A DNA stretch of 64,000 nt from Flavobacterium sp. AED (GCF_000812945.1 NZ_JSYM01000006.1:113482-177481), one strand, 5' to 3'. Counted from the first letter of the stretch, positions 52,925 through 62,080 are shown. The notes: a model not told the origin generated them from the letters alone. Numbers and translations are program-made.

Positions 52925-52999
52925 TTAATAATTTAATTTATAAGAAAATAGTAATCTTGTAAAAGAGCTATTTTCTTATAAATATTAAAAAATATATTA

Positions 53000-53611
53000 A
53001 TGGCTATAAAAATGTCCAAAAAAGCAGCGTCTATTGACATGACTGCTATGTGTGATGTGGCTTTTCTTTTGCTTACGTTCTTTATTTTGACCGCTACAGC
53101 TAAGATTCCAGAAGCATTGCCGGTAGATACGCCAGCTTCAACAGTTCAGTCTAAGTTGCCGGATTCGGATTTAGCAACCATTACTGTTGGAAAAGGGAAA
53201 GTGTTTTTTGACTTAAAAGGGAGAGAAGTTCGTAAAAGAACGCTTGAATTAATGGGTCAAAAATATGGTGTTGCATTTACAGAGGATGAATCATCAAAAT
53301 TTGCTTTAATGGAAGGAATTGGAGTGCCAATTTCAAACCTAAAGCAGCTTATCTCTATGAAAACTGCAGAGCGAAGTAAAGAAGGTGTTCAGCCGGGAGT
53401 TCCTAAAGATTCTCTTGATAATCAATTGAAAGAGTGGATTTACAATGCTCGTATTGCAAATATTGAGGTCGATGATAAAGAATTGCAATTTGCTATAAAA
53501 GGAGATGCAAAGGAAGAATATCCTTCTATTAAAAAGGTAATGGATATTTTACAAGACCAAAAAATCAATAGCTTCAATCTAGTTACTGGTTTGAGAGCAA
53601 AAGATAAATAA
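53000..53611 (+). CDS. exbD: ExbD/TolR-family biopolymer transport protein (first copy)
   Basis: 203 residues. Single N-terminal transmembrane helix with the essential Asp: DMTAMCDVAFLLLTFFILTA (Asp about 18), then a periplasmic domain (about 40-203) longer than E. coli ExbD. Forms the ExbB-ExbD proton-driven motor. A second, different exbD follows 19 bases later, so the motor may be heteromeric in ExbD. Confidence 0.92.
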   Translation: MAIKMSKKAASIDMTAMCDVAFLLLTFFILTATAKIPEALPVDTPASTVQSKLPDSDLATITVGKGKVFFDLKGREVRKRTLELMGQKYGVAFTEDESSKFALMEGIGVPISNLKQLISMKTAERSKEGVQPGVPKDSLDNQLKEWIYNARIANIEVDDKELQFAIKGDAKEEYPSIKKVMDILQDQKINSFNLVTGLRAKDK

Positions 53612-53630
53612 CTAAAAAAAATACACTAAA

Positions 53631-54179
53631 ATGGCTGAATTAAATACCGGCGACGGTGGAGGCAAAAAAGGTGGAAAAGTAAGAAGTAAAAAGGCAAATT
53701 CAAAAGTAGATTTAACTGCTATGGTGGATTTGGCATTCTTATTGATTACATTCTTTATGCTTACTACTACGTTGTCTAAACCGCAATCGATGCCTTTGGG
53801 TTTGCCAGATAAAGAAGACGATAAAACTAAGGATAAACCAATTAAAGTTGATGAAAACCGTACAATGACTGTGTTATTAGGTGCTAATAACAAAATGACA
53901 TATTACATGGGTTTATTGGCAACTCCAATTGCTGGTCCTAAAGAAATCTCTTATGGTAAAGAAGGTATTCGTAAAGAATTATTCAAGAGAAAAAAATCAG
54001 TATTAGAATATACCGGTAAGAAAGATAAAGGAATGATTGTAATTATCAAGCCAAGTAAAAAATCAAATTACCGTAATTTAGTAGATATTCTAGATGAAAT
54101 GGCGATTGTTGATGTTCCAACATATGCAATTGTAAATGATTTTACTCCTGAGGAACAAAAATTGTTAGAAGGTAAATAA
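53631..54179 (+). CDS. exbD: ExbD/TolR-family biopolymer transport protein (second copy)
   Basis: 182 residues. The Gly/Lys-rich N-terminus is followed by the transmembrane helix VDLTAMVDLAFLLITFFML with the key Asp, then a shorter periplasmic domain. Clearly distinct from the first exbD. Two exbD genes in tandem between exbB and tonB is the usual Bacteroidota arrangement. Confidence 0.92.
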   Translation: MAELNTGDGGGKKGGKVRSKKANSKVDLTAMVDLAFLLITFFMLTTTLSKPQSMPLGLPDKEDDKTKDKPIKVDENRTMTVLLGANNKMTYYMGLLATPIAGPKEISYGKEGIRKELFKRKKSVLEYTGKKDKGMIVIIKPSKKSNYRNLVDILDEMAIVDVPTYAIVNDFTPEEQKLLEGK

Positions 54180-54218
54180 GATTTATCTTATTACTCAATA
54201 ACCTAATAACTAAGAAAA

Positions 54219-55013
54219 ATGAAATTAGATATATTCACAAACCAATGGCTTGATATTGTATTCGAAGGTCGTAATAAGGCCTATGGTGCTTATGAACTTA
54301 GAAAAACAAATACGAAGACTACGGTTAAAGCTCTTGTGCTTGGCGCAATTGTTTTCGCTCTTGCTGTTAGTGCGCCACTTATAATGAGTCTTATTCCTAA
54401 TTCTTCAGATGATTCTGATACTTTAGATACTAAGATTACTACTGTAAAGTTGCCACCTAAGAAAGAAGAAGTAAAAAAAGATCTTCCACCACCTCCACCA
54501 CCTCCTCCAAAAGTGGATCAAGTGAAATTTGTTAAGCCAGTTGTGGCTAAAGCAGATGAGGTTACAGAGGAACCACCAAAAATTGTTGAAATTAAAGACA
54601 AAAAATTAGGTGCAGAAACTATTAAAGGGGATCCAGATGCTGAATTATCTGTTGAACCAGTTGGAAACGGACCTAGTGCTGTAGTTGAAGAAGACAACCA
54701 AATCTACAATACAGCTGGTATCGAAGTTAAACCTGATTTTCCTGGTGGTATGGAGAAATTCTACAAGTATGTTGGTAATAATTACCAAACTCCTGAAGAA
54801 GAAGGTTTAAAAGGTAAAGTTTACGTTACTTTTGTTGTAGAAAAAGATGGTTCATTAACTGATATTAAAGTAATCAGAGATATTGGTTACGGTACAGGAA
54901 AAGAAGCAATCCGTGTTTTGAACAAATGTCCTAAATGGAATCCAGGAGAGCAAAATGGTAAAAAAGTAAGGGTGCTTTATTCTCTTCCAATTACTATTCA
55001 ATCTGCTGAATAA
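54219..55013 (+). CDS. tonB: Energy transducer TonB
   Basis: 264 residues. The N-terminal WLDIVFEGRNKAYGAYELRK segment is typical of Bacteroidota TonB and precedes a single transmembrane helix (about 42-64). A run of eight prolines (about 89-96) and a Val/Lys-Pro rich stretch span the periplasm. The C-terminal domain (about 170-264; PDFPGGMEKFYKYV, LKGKVYVTFVVEKDGSL, CPKWNPGEQNGKKV) contacts TonB boxes of outer-membrane receptors. Confidence 0.94.
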   Translation: MKLDIFTNQWLDIVFEGRNKAYGAYELRKTNTKTTVKALVLGAIVFALAVSAPLIMSLIPNSSDDSDTLDTKITTVKLPPKKEEVKKDLPPPPPPPPKVDQVKFVKPVVAKADEVTEEPPKIVEIKDKKLGAETIKGDPDAELSVEPVGNGPSAVVEEDNQIYNTAGIEVKPDFPGGMEKFYKYVGNNYQTPEEEGLKGKVYVTFVVEKDGSLTDIKVIRDIGYGTGKEAIRVLNKCPKWNPGEQNGKKVRVLYSLPITIQSAE

Positions 55014-55243
55014 TGTTAAATAACATAGTAAATAATATTAAGAAGAAATCGCTTAAAGAGCGATTTCTTCTTGTTTTAGGAATTTTGTTTTTTCTAGTTT
55101 ACCTTATTTTAGGTTTATTTGTTATCTTTATGAAGAATTTTCCTCTGGCAATTCAACCTAATTATAGGATTGCTTTTGGCGTATTACTTATTGTATATGC
55201 CTCTATTAGATTCTTCAGAATTATTAATGATAACAAAAACTAG
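55013..55243 (+). CDS. Small membrane protein in the tonB operon
   Basis: 76 residues with two predicted transmembrane helices (LVLGILFFLVYLILGLFVIF, about 18-37, and AFGVLLIVYASIRFF, about 53-68) and charged ends. The start ATG overlaps the tonB stop by one base, which implies coupling. I do not recognise a family. The first codons also encode a perfect 14-bp hairpin (55040-55072), see the separate entry. Confidence 0.7.
   Translation: MLNNIVNNIKKKSLKERFLLVLGILFFLVYLILGLFVIFMKNFPLAIQPNYRIAFGVLLIVYASIRFFRIINDNKN
55040..55072 (+). terminator. Perfect hairpin just after tonB, inside the next small ORF
   Basis: AAGAAGAAATCGCT and its complement (14 bp) around a five-base loop, 27 bases after the tonB stop, followed by GTTTTAGG. 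It resembles a partial rho-independent terminator or RNA-processing site separating exbB-exbD-exbD-tonB from the genes that follow. Confidence 0.5.
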
Positions 55244-55246
55244 ATT

Positions 55247-56170
55247 ATGAAAAATTATGCTAAAATTTCGTATTTTGTTTTTCTTGCAGTAATTGTATTT
55301 TTCTTAGCTTGTAACCAATCTAAAAGTTCAAAAGACAATGAAACTATACTGAAAGGTTCTGTTTCAATTTTTGTAGATGAAACTTTGACGCCTATTATTG
55401 AGGATCAGGTTTCTGTATTTGAAAGTAGATATGATGCTAAAATAAAACTTATTTCAAAATCTGAATCTGAAACTGTTAATTCATTGTTTAAGGAGAAAGC
55501 TGCAATAGCTATTTTGGCTAGAAATTTGACAACTGAAGAATTGAAGATTTTTGATCAAAGAAAAATTATTCCTAAAGTAACAATATTTGCTACAGATGCG
55601 ATTGCACTGATTTCAAATAAGAACAATAAGGATACTATTATAGCGTTAAAAGATGTAATTGATTATATGCAAGGAAAAACTGTCCCATCGATTAAAGGGT
55701 TGGTTTTTGATAACCCAAATTCAAGTACAGTTCGATATATAAATTCTCTAGCTGGTTTAAATGCTATTCCAGAAAAAGGTGTTTTTTCATTTAAAACCAA
55801 TGATGAAGTTATTAAATATGTTTCTGAAAATGCTGGAATGATTGGGATTGTAGGAGTTAATTGGCTTTCTCAACCAATGCCTGCGATGCAAAAATATATT
55901 GATAATGTAAATACGTTAAGTGTTAAAGGACTTAATACTGATAATTCATTTTCTCCTTCCCAAAATAATATAGCAGAAGGGAAATACCCTTTGGCACGCG
56001 ATTTGTATATAATCAATTGTCAAGGATATTCAGGATTAGGAATGGGCTTTGCTTCATTTGTAGCCGGGGATATTGGACAAAGAGTAATTTTAAAATCTGG
56101 TTTGCTTCCTGTTCGTATTCCTGGCAGGAATATTACAATAAGGAATAAAATTGAAAATGATAAAAAATAA
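55247..56170 (+). CDS. PstS-like phosphate/substrate-binding lipoprotein
   Basis: 307 residues. Lipoprotein signal (VFLAVIVFFLACNQS, lipidated Cys about 22) and a PBP-like fold with GSVSIFVDETLTPIIEDQ near the start and GLVFDNPNSSTVRYINSLAG in the middle, typical of the PstS/SBP superfamily. No PstC/A/B genes are nearby; its conserved place in TonB operons suggests a role linked to the TonB machinery, which is inference. The N-terminal sequence starts three bases after the small membrane gene. Confidence 0.82.
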   Translation: MKNYAKISYFVFLAVIVFFLACNQSKSSKDNETILKGSVSIFVDETLTPIIEDQVSVFESRYDAKIKLISKSESETVNSLFKEKAAIAILARNLTTEELKIFDQRKIIPKVTIFATDAIALISNKNNKDTIIALKDVIDYMQGKTVPSIKGLVFDNPNSSTVRYINSLAGLNAIPEKGVFSFKTNDEVIKYVSENAGMIGIVGVNWLSQPMPAMQKYIDNVNTLSVKGLNTDNSFSPSQNNIAEGKYPLARDLYIINCQGYSGLGMGFASFVAGDIGQRVILKSGLLPVRIPGRNITIRNKIENDKK

Positions 56171-56186
56171 ATTAACTACAATAAAG

Positions 56187-57857
56187 ATGAATAAATTTAA
56201 AATTTTTAGTGTTGCTTTATTGGCTTCGGTAACCGTAAGTCAAGCGCAAGATTTGAATCCGGCCAAAAAAGCAATTGACGCAGAACAGTTTGATAGTGCA
56301 AAATCGATTTTAAAATCAATAGTAAGCTCTAAACCATCTAATGGGAGAGCTGCTTTCCTTTTAGGGAATGTATATCTTACTCAAAACATAGCAGATAGTG
56401 CTAAAATTTATTTTCAAAAAGGATTAACTGGTTCTGATGGAGCGAAACTTAATTATATTGGGTTAGGTCAATTAGACTTAGATAATGGAAATGTAGCAGC
56501 TGCTCAAGCAAATTTTGCATTGGCTGCGAAAGACATGAAAAAGAAAGATGTAGAAGAATATATCTACATTGGAAAAGCATATATGGCGGCTAATAAGCCT
56601 GATTATAAAAGTGCATTGTCTATTTTGACAAGAGCAAAAATTAACAATCCTCAAGATGCACAAGTTTTACTTGAACTTGGGAATGCTTTTTACGGAGATA
56701 AAAATCAGAATGAGGCATATGTTGCTTATCGTGATGCTTATCAAGCAGATCCTACTTTAATTAGAGCTAAAATGCAATTAGGTGTTTTGCTTAAAGGGGC
56801 AAAAGCCTATACTGAAGCAGTAAAAGCGTATGATAACGTAATTGCTACAAATGCAAGTTACGGACCGGTTTACCGTGAACTGGCCGAAACGTATTATTTA
56901 TGGGGAAGAAATGAGCCATCTAAAGGTAAAGAGTACTTGCAAAAAGCATTAGGTTATTATGAAAAATACATGACTTTAACGGATTATTCGTTAGCCTCTC
57001 GTATGCGTCATGCAGACTTTTTAATCTTAGCGGGTGACTACAAAGCGTTAGAAGTTGAAGCTAATAAAATGAAAGAATTAGATAAAGTAAATCCTAGAAT
57101 TTTACGTTATTTAGGTTTTGCTGCATATGAAAATGGAAATGTTGATGTTGCAATTCAATCGTTAGAAAGTTTTATTGCAAATCCTGCTAATAAAGTACTT
57201 GCTTTAGATTATCAATATTTAGGTTTTTCTAAAATCAAAAAAGCAATAAGTGCAGACGGTAAAACAGTTGATGCTACTCTTTTTAATAATGGTGTTTCAG
57301 ATGTTAAGAAAGCGGTTGAAATGGAAATTTCCATCACTAATAATCTTGCTGATATTGGTAAAAAATTATACGAACAAAAATTATTCAAAGAAGCAGCTGC
57401 GATTTATGAAATAGCAACTACGAATAAAGAATCTAGAAATTACTTACTTGATAATTTCTATTTAGGAAACTCATTGTATTATGACAATACTAAAAAGGAT
57501 GTTGTTAAGCCAGATCCTATTGCACTTCAAAAAGCGGATGTAGCTTTTGGAAATGTTATTGAAGCTTCACCATCTACTCAAGATGCTTATATCTTTAGAG
57601 CTAGAACTAATAGATTGCTTGAAAAAGATGACATGATGGTTAAGTATTATGAAGCTTATATCGCAGTTGTTACTGAAAAAGGTGCTGAAGAATTAGCTAA
57701 ACCAGCAGTAAAAACTAAATTGATTGAATGTTATAATAATATGGCAGCTAGTTTCGCTAATACTGATAAAGTTAAAGCAAAAGAATATTTTAATAAAACA
57801 CTTGCATTAGACCCTACAAATAATTATGCAACTGAATCATTGAAAACGTTAAAATAA
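56187..57857 (+). CDS. Tetratricopeptide-repeat periplasmic protein
   Basis: 556 residues from the ATG at 56187, which gives a clean signal peptide (NKFKIFSVALLASVTVSQAQ). At least eight TPR-like repeats follow (for example NGRAAFLLGNVYLTQNIADS, AQVLLELGNAFYGDKNQNEA, GPVYRELAETYYLWGR). The longer frame from 56151 begins inside the previous gene and would put Lys-rich sequence before the signal peptide. Likely a scaffold in the periplasm working with the TonB or PstS-like proteins; role unproven. Confidence 0.85.
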   Translation: MNKFKIFSVALLASVTVSQAQDLNPAKKAIDAEQFDSAKSILKSIVSSKPSNGRAAFLLGNVYLTQNIADSAKIYFQKGLTGSDGAKLNYIGLGQLDLDNGNVAAAQANFALAAKDMKKKDVEEYIYIGKAYMAANKPDYKSALSILTRAKINNPQDAQVLLELGNAFYGDKNQNEAYVAYRDAYQADPTLIRAKMQLGVLLKGAKAYTEAVKAYDNVIATNASYGPVYRELAETYYLWGRNEPSKGKEYLQKALGYYEKYMTLTDYSLASRMRHADFLILAGDYKALEVEANKMKELDKVNPRILRYLGFAAYENGNVDVAIQSLESFIANPANKVLALDYQYLGFSKIKKAISADGKTVDATLFNNGVSDVKKAVEMEISITNNLADIGKKLYEQKLFKEAAAIYEIATTNKESRNYLLDNFYLGNSLYYDNTKKDVVKPDPIALQKADVAFGNVIEASPSTQDAYIFRARTNRLLEKDDMMVKYYEAYIAVVTEKGAEELAKPAVKTKLIECYNNMAASFANTDKVKAKEYFNKTLALDPTNNYATESLKTLK

Positions 57858-57876
57858 TTGTTTTTTAAATATATAG

Positions 57877-57909
57877 AAACCGATAACTTTAAAAAGTTAT
57901 CGGTTTTTT
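57877..57909 (+). terminator. Terminator at the end of the TonB operon
   Basis: Perfect 13-bp stem AAACCGATAACTT / AAGTTATCGGTTT with a four-base loop and T run. Confidence 0.9.
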
Positions 57910-58050
57910 GTGTATAATCGGTACTGATAATTAGTTGAGATTAGTAGTGTTTTCGCTCTGAATTAGGTGAAATGATCTAGCTAAAGGCTTTTATTGGTGA
58001 TTTTCAGAAAGCATTTTCCAAATATCAAATTAACTCATTTTCTAATTAAC

Positions 58051-58058
58051 TATCTTTG
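58051..58058 (+). promoter_or_regulatory. queE -7 promoter element
   Basis: TATCTTTG, 17 bases before the queE ATG. No clear -33 TTG. Confidence 0.5.
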
Positions 58059-58075
58059 CCCTTTAAAATTAAATA

Positions 58076-58708
58076 ATGTTATCAAAAGAAATACAATTAG
58101 AAGTTAATAAAGGCGCGATGCTTCCATTGATGGAAGAATTTTATACCATTCAAGGGGAAGGATTTCATACAGGAACAGCTGCATACTTTATTAGAATAGG
58201 TGGATGTGATGTTGGATGTCATTGGTGTGATGTTAAAGAAAGCTGGAATGCCGAATTGCATCCTCCAACAGGGATTGATTTGATTGTTTCAAATGCAAGT
58301 AAATATTCGGAGACTGTTGTAGTAACTGGTGGAGAACCTCTAATGTGGGATATGTCTTTGCTTACGCAAAAGCTAAAAGAAAATAACAGAAAAGTTCATA
58401 TTGAAACTTCAGGGGCATATCCATTAACAGGGATCTGGGATTGGATTTGTTTGTCTCCAAAGAAAAATAAATTACCTACGGAAACTGTTTATGATAATGC
58501 ACATGAGTTAAAAGTAATAATTTATAATAAACATGATTTTATTTTTGCTGAAGAGCAAGCTGAAAAAGTGAATAATAATGCTATTTTATTCCTGCAACCA
58601 GAATGGAGTAAAAAAGAAGAAATGACTCCGTTGATTGTAGATTATGTGATGAACAATCCGAAATGGCGTGTTTCTTTACAAACGCATAAATATCTGAATA
58701 TTCCTTAA
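58076..58708 (+). CDS. queE: 7-carboxy-7-deazaguanine synthase
   Basis: A 210-residue radical-SAM enzyme. The cluster motif is GGCDVGCHWCD (C-x3-C-x2-C, about residues 45-52), with YTIQGEGFHTGTAAYFIRIG before it and VVTGGEPLMWDM after. It rearranges 6-carboxytetrahydropterin to CDG, a queuosine precursor. Together with queA at 41 kb this is part of the queuosine pathway in the organism, though the two genes are unlinked. Confidence 0.94.
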   Translation: MLSKEIQLEVNKGAMLPLMEEFYTIQGEGFHTGTAAYFIRIGGCDVGCHWCDVKESWNAELHPPTGIDLIVSNASKYSETVVVTGGEPLMWDMSLLTQKLKENNRKVHIETSGAYPLTGIWDWICLSPKKNKLPTETVYDNAHELKVIIYNKHDFIFAEEQAEKVNNNAILFLQPEWSKKEEMTPLIVDYVMNNPKWRVSLQTHKYLNIP

Positions 58709-58709
58709 A

Positions 58710-58754
58710 AATTTAAAAACCCAAACTACAAATTGTAGTTTGGGTTTTTAAATT
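58710..58754. terminator. Large perfect hairpin terminator between queE and DinB gene
   Basis: 22-bp perfect arms (58710-58731 and 58733-58754) with a single-base centre; the stem includes an AAAAACCC / GGGTTTTT end that gives both strands a T run. It serves convergent genes. Confidence 0.85.
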
Positions 58755-58826
58755 AAATATCTCTATAACTAGTTTTCGGAATGCTAACTTCTTGCAATCC
58801 GATTGCCTAGGAGCTTAGCCACAAAA

Positions 58827-59369
58827 CTACCACACTTTCTGCTTTTTCAATTCGGTGATGTGAGCTAAGTGATGGTTTCCATGCCAAGCATAAGTTCCTA
58901 TTATTTCCTTCAACTGAAATGCTGCGTTATGCTCAGGATGAATAAAGGATTTTTCTAAATCAGCTTCAGAAAGACTATTCATTAGATATGCCAAACGAAA
59001 GTGTAATCCTTCCAGGAAAGATAGCGTAGGCTGAATGGGCATTGTTAAATTATCATGCAATTCTGCCCAACGATCTTCATAATAAAATTTTATTACGGGT
59101 TTATCTTCAGTAAGAGTCCATTTAATCCTAATGAAACAATTCAGGTGGCTGTCTGCGCAATGGTGAATTACTTGACGAATCGTCCAACCGCCGTTACGAT
59201 ATGGCGTATCAAGTTGTTCCTCGGTTAAATGAATTACCTCTTTTTTTAATCGTTCTGGGAAATTTGCGATCTCTGCTATTTTATTAGTTAGATAATCGCT
59301 AGAATAGATTTCCGGTGCGATAAATTTCCCGATAGGATAACGTAATTTTTCTAATGCTGTATTTTCCAT
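58827..59369 (-). CDS. DinB/YfiT-family putative metal-dependent hydrolase or thiol transferase
   Basis: 180 residues, four-helix DinB fold. The metal triad is the His in RQVIHHCADSH (about 70) and HGNHHLAHI (about 165-172). It starts LRYPIGKFIAPEIYSSDYL, close to the YfiT/BstA branch. In Bacillus these transfer bacillithiol; whether this organism makes that thiol is not known from the window. It is 16 bases downstream of a methyltransferase gene on the same strand. Confidence 0.83.
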   Translation of the reverse strand: MENTALEKLRYPIGKFIAPEIYSSDYLTNKIAEIANFPERLKKEVIHLTEEQLDTPYRNGGWTIRQVIHHCADSHLNCFIRIKWTLTEDKPVIKFYYEDRWAELHDNLTMPIQPTLSFLEGLHFRLAYLMNSLSEADLEKSFIHPEHNAAFQLKEIIGTYAWHGNHHLAHITELKKQKVW

Positions 59370-59385
59370 ACTATAATTTATTTTT

Positions 59386-60102
59386 TTAAATCGAAAGTTT
59401 AGCTAAATAGTCATAATACTCCCCTTCAAGAACTAATTCGCATTGTAATCCATTGGCGAAAGCTGCATTTTGTAAGGTATTGTAATCCAGGTAAAGCCAA
59501 GGAAATTCCTCTTCTTTTTCTTTTTTATAGCGTATTGTAAAAGTCAATTCGCCATAATAGCCTTTACTAGGAATCCATTTTCCACCATCTTCATCATTAT
59601 CAAACATATAAATAATATCTGAAGAATCAATAAGAATTTGTCCATTTGGATTAAGTAAGCTTTTTAGTTTCTGTAAAAAGTTAGTCGTTTCTTTTAGTGT
59701 TCCAAAAATGCCGGTGCCATTCATCAATAATAAAATAGTGTCAAATTTATTTTCAGGATTGTCAGAGTCTATTTCAAGAATATTTTGAACTTGAACATTT
59801 TTCAAACCTCTTAGTTGACAGGCTTCAACTGCATTTTTAGAAATGTCAATCGAACGGACATCAAAATTTTTTTCGTTTTGTAAATACAAACTATGACTTC
59901 CTGCACCACAACCTACATCTAGGATTTTACCTTTGGCAAGTTGTAAAGCTTTTTGTTCTAATTTTGGCATTTCATTATAAGAACGAAATAAATAGGCAAC
60001 ACTCATTTCGTCTTCTTCAGAAATTGAAGTTTCCGTTATTAAATCTTCCGGGGAATTATTGGTTTGAAAATCAAGTATGGCTTTGCCAAAAAGGTCTTTC
60101 AT
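59386..60102 (-). CDS. Class I SAM-dependent methyltransferase
   Basis: 238 residues. Motif I is ILDVGCGAGSHSLYL (about residues 60-74) with the motif II acidic end VRSIDIS and a LLLMNGTGIFGTLKE segment that replaces the usual motif IV. Substrate unknown. Co-directional with, and 16 bases upstream of, the DinB-family gene. Confidence 0.85.
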   Translation of the reverse strand: MKDLFGKAILDFQTNNSPEDLITETSISEEDEMSVAYLFRSYNEMPKLEQKALQLAKGKILDVGCGAGSHSLYLQNEKNFDVRSIDISKNAVEACQLRGLKNVQVQNILEIDSDNPENKFDTILLLMNGTGIFGTLKETTNFLQKLKSLLNPNGQILIDSSDIIYMFDNDEDGGKWIPSKGYYGELTFTIRYKKEKEEEFPWLYLDYNTLQNAAFANGLQCELVLEGEYYDYLAKLSI

Positions 60103-60143
60103 CTTTTTTGTTTAAAGTTTAAGGTTTCAGGATTCAAGTTTGT

Positions 60144-60151
60144 TACTTTTG
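60144..60151 (+). promoter_or_regulatory. YkgJ gene -7 promoter element
   Basis: TACTTTTG followed by TGG, 24 bases before the TTG start at 60176. Confidence 0.5.
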
Positions 60152-60175
60152 TGGTTCCAACTTTAAATTTTAAAC

Positions 60176-60670
60176 TTGAAACATATTTTAAACAATCTTC
60201 CTAAAGAAGCCAAAGATAAGCATATCGAAAATAAAAAGTATTTCGATAAGCTGAAAAAGAAGACACCAAAGAATTTGGATTACGTGATGCAGGATTTGCA
60301 TGACGCCGAATTCAAGAAAACGGATTGTTTGAAGTGTGCCAATTGTTGTAAAACTACTGGGCCATTATTTACGGATGCGGATATTGAGCGTGTTTCAAAA
60401 TATCTTAGACAAAAGCCACAGCAGTTTATCGAGCAATATTTGAGAATTGATGAAGACAGGGATTATGTGTTACAAAGTGTGCCGTGTACTTTTTTGGATA
60501 ATGAAAATGCATGCATGATTTATGATGTTCGTCCAAAAGCGTGCAGAGAATTTCCACATACAGATAGAAAAAAGTTTCAACAAATTACAGATTTAACGTT
60601 AAAAAACGTAGCAATATGTCCAGCTGCTTTTAATATTGTAGAGGAAATGAAGAAAAAAATGCCTCTTTGA
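60176..60670 (+). CDS. YkgJ-family cysteine-cluster protein
   Basis: 164 residues with the zinc/iron-chelating cysteine pattern: CLKCANCCK (about residues 47-55), CTFL (about 103), ACMIYDVRPKACREFPH (about 112-128) and a C-terminal CPAAF. The family binds Fe-S or zinc; its role is unsettled. The start is TTG at 60176: no ATG occurs until about residue 39, which would cut off part of the domain. The -7 element 24 bases upstream supports the TTG start. Confidence 0.82.
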   Translation: MKHILNNLPKEAKDKHIENKKYFDKLKKKTPKNLDYVMQDLHDAEFKKTDCLKCANCCKTTGPLFTDADIERVSKYLRQKPQQFIEQYLRIDEDRDYVLQSVPCTFLDNENACMIYDVRPKACREFPHTDRKKFQQITDLTLKNVAICPAAFNIVEEMKKKMPL

Positions 60671-60750
60671 AAAATATTCTCGTCAAAAATAAATAAGTTA
60701 ATCTTATTTCTTCTCGTCTCCCCCTCCTTTGTAGAGGGCTAAAATGAGGA

Positions 60751-61968
60751 TTAATAAATCAAATATTTCGTTCTCATTTTTTTAAACTCAATTAAACCTT
60801 TCTCCCAGCTTTGTCTGATTTCATCTTCTGAAGTTCCATTTTCTATTTGCTGTTGCAGTTTTTTAGTTCCTGCTAATTTTGTAAAAAAGGGATTGAAAAA
60901 TTTTGGTTTATCTGATGTGGTTTGATAGGCTTTAATTAACCATTTTAATTCCAGTCGATTTACTCTTGTATGTGTTGACAAATCTTCTCCGTAACATTCT
61001 ATACCATTGTAAACTGGATTTTGAGCGCCGAAATTTGGTTTCGGAATAAAGCTAAAACCACTTTTTGGCAAATAAGGAGAACCATAAATCTGGAATTGTT
61101 TTTCGGTGCCACGACCCACACTAACATTTGTGCCTTCAAAAAGACATAAACTCGCATAAAGATTCACCGCTTGGTCATTTGGAAGATTCGGAGAAGGTTT
61201 AACAGGTAGGCTATAATTCATTTTTCGGTTGTAATTAATACATGGAATTACGGTCAGCTTACATTGTGCACCATTCTTCAGCCATTTTTCGCCATTTATA
61301 ATTTTAGCATACTCGCCAATTGTCATTCCGTGAAGCAAAGGAATTGGATGCATGCCCACAAAACTTGAAAATGCTGTTTCTAAAATGGGTCCATCAACAA
61401 TATTTCCGTTAGGATTCGGTCTGTCAAGAACTAAAAGCGGAATATTACTTTCAGCACAAGCTTCCATAATATAATGTAACGAAGAAATATAAGTATAAAA
61501 TCGTGCGCCTACGTCTTGTAAATCAAAAAGCATAATATCAATATCAGCTAGTTGTTCTGATTTTGGTTTTTTATTATCTCCATAAAGAGAAATAATTGGC
61601 AGCCCAGTTTTAGAATCTTTACCGTCAATTACATGTTCGCCTGCATCAGCCGTTCCGCGAAAACCGTGTTCTGGTGCAAATATTTTTTGGATTACAATAT
61701 TTTTTTCTAATAGAAAATCTACCAAATGAGTTTTGTTGGAGAGAATTCCTGTCTGGTTGGTTACAATTCCAATTTTCTTGTTCTTTAATAATGGGAGATA
61801 GTTTTCATAATTGTCGGCTCCAGTCTTTATTGCTGCGGATGAATTGTTTTTAGTTTTTTCTAAATCTGATTTTACATTTTCTCTTAAATCTGTTTTTCTA
61901 GCCGAACAGGAAGTCGAAATGATTATTAAGAAAATGAGGCAAAGAAATGTCTTGAAAAATGGTATCAT
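60751..61968 (-). CDS. NamZ/DUF1343-family lipoprotein (exo-beta-N-acetylmuramidase-like)
   Basis: 405 residues from the ATG at 61968. The lipoprotein signal is FLIIISTSCSARKTD. The domain begins GIVTNQTGILSNKTHLVDFL and includes FAPEHGFRGTADAGE, DIDIMLFDLQDVGARFYTYI and the WGRG-like NVSVGRGTEKQFQIYGSP stretch. The family (DUF1343) now includes the exo-N-acetylmuramidase NamZ, so cell-wall turnover in the periplasm is likely. A TTG at 61980 would add four residues and was not chosen. Confidence 0.88.
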   Translation of the reverse strand: MIPFFKTFLCLIFLIIISTSCSARKTDLRENVKSDLEKTKNNSSAAIKTGADNYENYLPLLKNKKIGIVTNQTGILSNKTHLVDFLLEKNIVIQKIFAPEHGFRGTADAGEHVIDGKDSKTGLPIISLYGDNKKPKSEQLADIDIMLFDLQDVGARFYTYISSLHYIMEACAESNIPLLVLDRPNPNGNIVDGPILETAFSSFVGMHPIPLLHGMTIGEYAKIINGEKWLKNGAQCKLTVIPCINYNRKMNYSLPVKPSPNLPNDQAVNLYASLCLFEGTNVSVGRGTEKQFQIYGSPYLPKSGFSFIPKPNFGAQNPVYNGIECYGEDLSTHTRVNRLELKWLIKAYQTTSDKPKFFNPFFTKLAGTKKLQQQIENGTSEDEIRQSWEKGLIEFKKMRTKYLIY

Positions 61969-62020
61969 ATATAGGTTCAAATAAAATTAATGCCAATTAG
62001 TGTAATTCGTGTTTTAGCTG

Positions 62021-62028
62021 TATTTTTG
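62021..62028 (+). promoter_or_regulatory. Permease gene -7 promoter element
   Basis: TATTTTTG followed by GCAC, 52 bases before the TTG start at 62081. Confidence 0.5.
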
Positions 62029-62080
62029 GCACAAGCGACGCGAACTGGCGAAGCAAATCCAAATTAGAAATCGAATCAAA

